Source of the DNA: Mycobacterium lepromatosis
Lineage (GTDB): Bacteria; Actinomycetota; Actinomycetes; Mycobacteriales; Mycobacteriaceae
Direction: 5' to 3'
NCBI RefSeq assembly: GCF_000975265.2
Contig: NZ_CP083405.1
Location: 1,178,001 to 1,242,000 of the forward strand
DNA length: 64,000 nucleotides
Shown: positions 62,958 to 64,000 of the stretch, piece by piece
How positions within the stretch are numbered: the stretch's first letter is position 1
Layout: each line of letters opens with the position of its first letter
Made by a program: the position numbers and the translations under genes
Notes under the pieces: model-generated
The model's database searches: none
What the model saw: only the letters and a program-made list of their open reading frames with translations
What the model was told of the DNA's origin: nothing

Positions 62958-63350
62958 TCAGGACCGACATTCTGAGCAGGTGCCAAAGATTTCGATGGTG
63001 TGGCTAATGTCAGAGAATCCATGCTTGGAGGCCACTTCTGCTGCCCATGCCTCGACCTCGTGGTCGCCGACTTCGATAGTGGAACCGCAGCCTCGGCACA
63101 CCAGATGATGGTGATGCTGCTCGGAACACCTGCGGTAGACCGATTCGCCGGTGTCGGTGCGCAACGTGTCGACCATTCCCGCCTCTACCATCGATTGCAG
63201 GGTCCGGTAAACGGTGGTCAAGCTGATATTGTCGCCGCGCTGGCGCAGCTCGTTGTGCAGCTCCTGGGCTGAGCGGAAGTCTTCGAGCGTCTCCAGTAGC
63301 GTCGATATTGCCGCGCGTTGTCGGGTGGAACGGACGCTGGCTCCAGTCAT
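62958..63350 (-). CDS. furB: zinc uptake regulator FurB/Zur
   Basis: A 130-residue Fur-family repressor. The winged-helix part is RSTRQRAAISTLLETLEDFR and DNISLTTVYRTLQSMVEAGM. The metal-binding dimer domain shows CSEQHHHHLVCRGCG and GTCSEC, with CxxC pairs at residues 85/88 and 125/128 holding structural zinc. It represses zinc-uptake and ESX-3 genes in mycobacteria when zinc is replete. ATG 63350 (MTGASVRSTRQ) fits the M. tuberculosis length. An ATG at 63428 would overlap the smtB stop as ATGA and add 26 residues; coupled translation from there cannot be excluded. Confidence 0.92.
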   Translation of the reverse strand: MTGASVRSTRQRAAISTLLETLEDFRSAQELHNELRQRGDNISLTTVYRTLQSMVEAGMVDTLRTDTGESVYRRCSEQHHHHLVCRGCGSTIEVGDHEVEAWAAEVASKHGFSDISHTIEIFGTCSECRS

Positions 63351-63424
63351 TATCTGCGGCTTCACCTCATCGCTTTGTCCTCCGCAAGCGAGCGTTGCCC
63401 CCATTGCATCGTCGCTGGCGCGGG

Positions 63425-63847
63425 TCATAGTGCGTCCTCGCCAGCGTGGGCGACAGCATCGACGACGATATGCGTCAGGTGGTGGTCAGCAAGCCGGTAA
63501 AGTACTTCGCGGCCGGACCTCTCTCCGGCGACGATACCCGCTCCCTTGAGGATCTTCAGGTGTTGGCTAACCAGCGGTTGTGGTATGCCCAGTGCGTCGA
63601 CCAGTTCGTGGACACACCGCTGCGATTCGCGCAGTTGCAGCAAGATGGCGATGCGCACGGGTGCGGCCAGCGCGCGCAGTAACTCCCCGGCTGCATCGAG
63701 AATCTCGCGCGGTGGGGGTGCGGGGTAGTCCGCCAATCTTGAAATCCCATCAGCGCCGTGCTCGTGCCCGTCAACTAAACCTGAGCCTAAGTCGGTGGTT
63801 GCGGATGGGAGATCAACGGGGGTCGATGTTGACGGGGACGTCACCAT
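63425..63847 (-). CDS. smtB: ArsR/SmtB-family zinc-responsive repressor
   Basis: 140 residues (Rv2358 homologue). A winged helix-turn-helix core (LLRALAAPVRIAILLQLRES, CVHELVDALGIPQPLVSQHL, KILKGAGIVAGERSGREVLY) is followed by a C-terminal helix rich in Asp/His/Glu (DHHLTHIVVDAVAHAGED), the alpha-5 zinc site of SmtB proteins. In M. tuberculosis SmtB represses the smtB-furB operon in low zinc and leaves when zinc binds. The ATG at 63847 starts MVTSPSTSTPV. furB lies directly downstream. Confidence 0.93.
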   Translation of the reverse strand: MVTSPSTSTPVDLPSATTDLGSGLVDGHEHGADGISRLADYPAPPPREILDAAGELLRALAAPVRIAILLQLRESQRCVHELVDALGIPQPLVSQHLKILKGAGIVAGERSGREVLYRLADHHLTHIVVDAVAHAGEDAL

Positions 63848-63907
63848 AATTTAGGTCATCACCTTCGAGGAGTACCTGATATTGAGTTCGTTAGGGCAAT
63901 TCCACCG

Positions 63908-63931
63908 TCACATGCGTGATGATGCATGTCA
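63908..63931. promoter_or_regulatory. interrupted palindrome upstream of smtB, candidate operator
   Basis: TCACATGC (63908-63915) and GCATGTCA (63924-63931) are inverted copies with one mismatch, separated by 8 bases and centred about 73 bases before the smtB start. Autoregulation of smtB is known in M. tuberculosis, but I cannot say this matches its mapped site. No other feature is seen from 63848 to the window end. Confidence 0.3.
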
Positions 63932-64000
63932 AAGCCGGTGGTGGCGATCGCTACCATGACTGATGCTTTGCGTACACGGCTCGTCGTTGCGCGACCGCTC

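Overview
The window is mycobacterial and best matches Mycobacterium leprae. Intact, highly conserved single-copy mycobacterial genes (sahH, tmk, mtrA-mtrB-lpqB, secA1, aroA, pdtaS, whiB1, rhlE, moeZ, furB/smtB) are separated by kilobases of decayed coding sequence. Reading across the frames, the decayed stretches still show homologues of known M. tuberculosis genes. Gene order follows M. tuberculosis Rv3249c down to Rv3200c, on the opposite strand. The last kilobase carries furB/smtB (Rv2359/Rv2358), which lie elsewhere in M. tuberculosis. Identifications rest on recalled family sequences; no search was run.

Layout. 0-14.4 kb: tetR pseudogene, sahH, tmk, the MtrA/MtrB/LpqB two-component operon, comF pseudogene, ribosome hibernation factor, secA1, a decayed gap, and a KhtT/KhtU-like antiporter pair. 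14.4-18.6 kb: remnants of Rv3235, a tgs-type acyltransferase, the desaturase desA3 and a thiolase. 18.7-21.8 kb: rsgA and aroA (one operon, minus strand) and a divergent SRAP DNA-repair protein. 21.8-34.9 kb: a block that does not correspond to M. tuberculosis order. It holds pseudogenes of a 13E12-repeat protein, an arylsulfatase, a PE-PPE pair, a cupin and a phytoene-dehydrogenase-like enzyme, plus one intact 592-codon gene fusing an EccA-type N-terminal domain to an EspI/MinD-type ATPase.

34.9-51.1 kb: remnants of Rv3224, sigH and rshA; intact TB7.3 biotin carrier, pdtaS and whiB1; Rv3218 remnant; Rv3217c; entC with a dead neighbour on each side (Rv3216 and gpm2); parA remnant; the Rv3212-rhlE operon; Rv3210c remnant; Rv3209, TB9.4, a TetR regulator and a DUF3152 metalloprotease-like protein. 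51.3-62.3 kb: moeZ, Rv3205c, then remnants of Rv3204, lipV, both subunits of the AdnAB helicase-nuclease and a potassium channel. 62.3-64 kb: a low-complexity tract and the smtB-furB zinc regulatory operon.

Themes. What survives is central: methyl cycle, dTMP supply, Sec export, MtrAB cell-cycle control, aromatic amino acids, isochorismate, sulfur carrier activation and zinc sensing. What is lost is stress and repair capacity (SigH/RshA, AdnAB), lipid storage and desaturation enzymes, and assorted hydrolases. The most unusual item is the intact type VII secretion-related fusion gene standing alone in the 13-kb decayed block.
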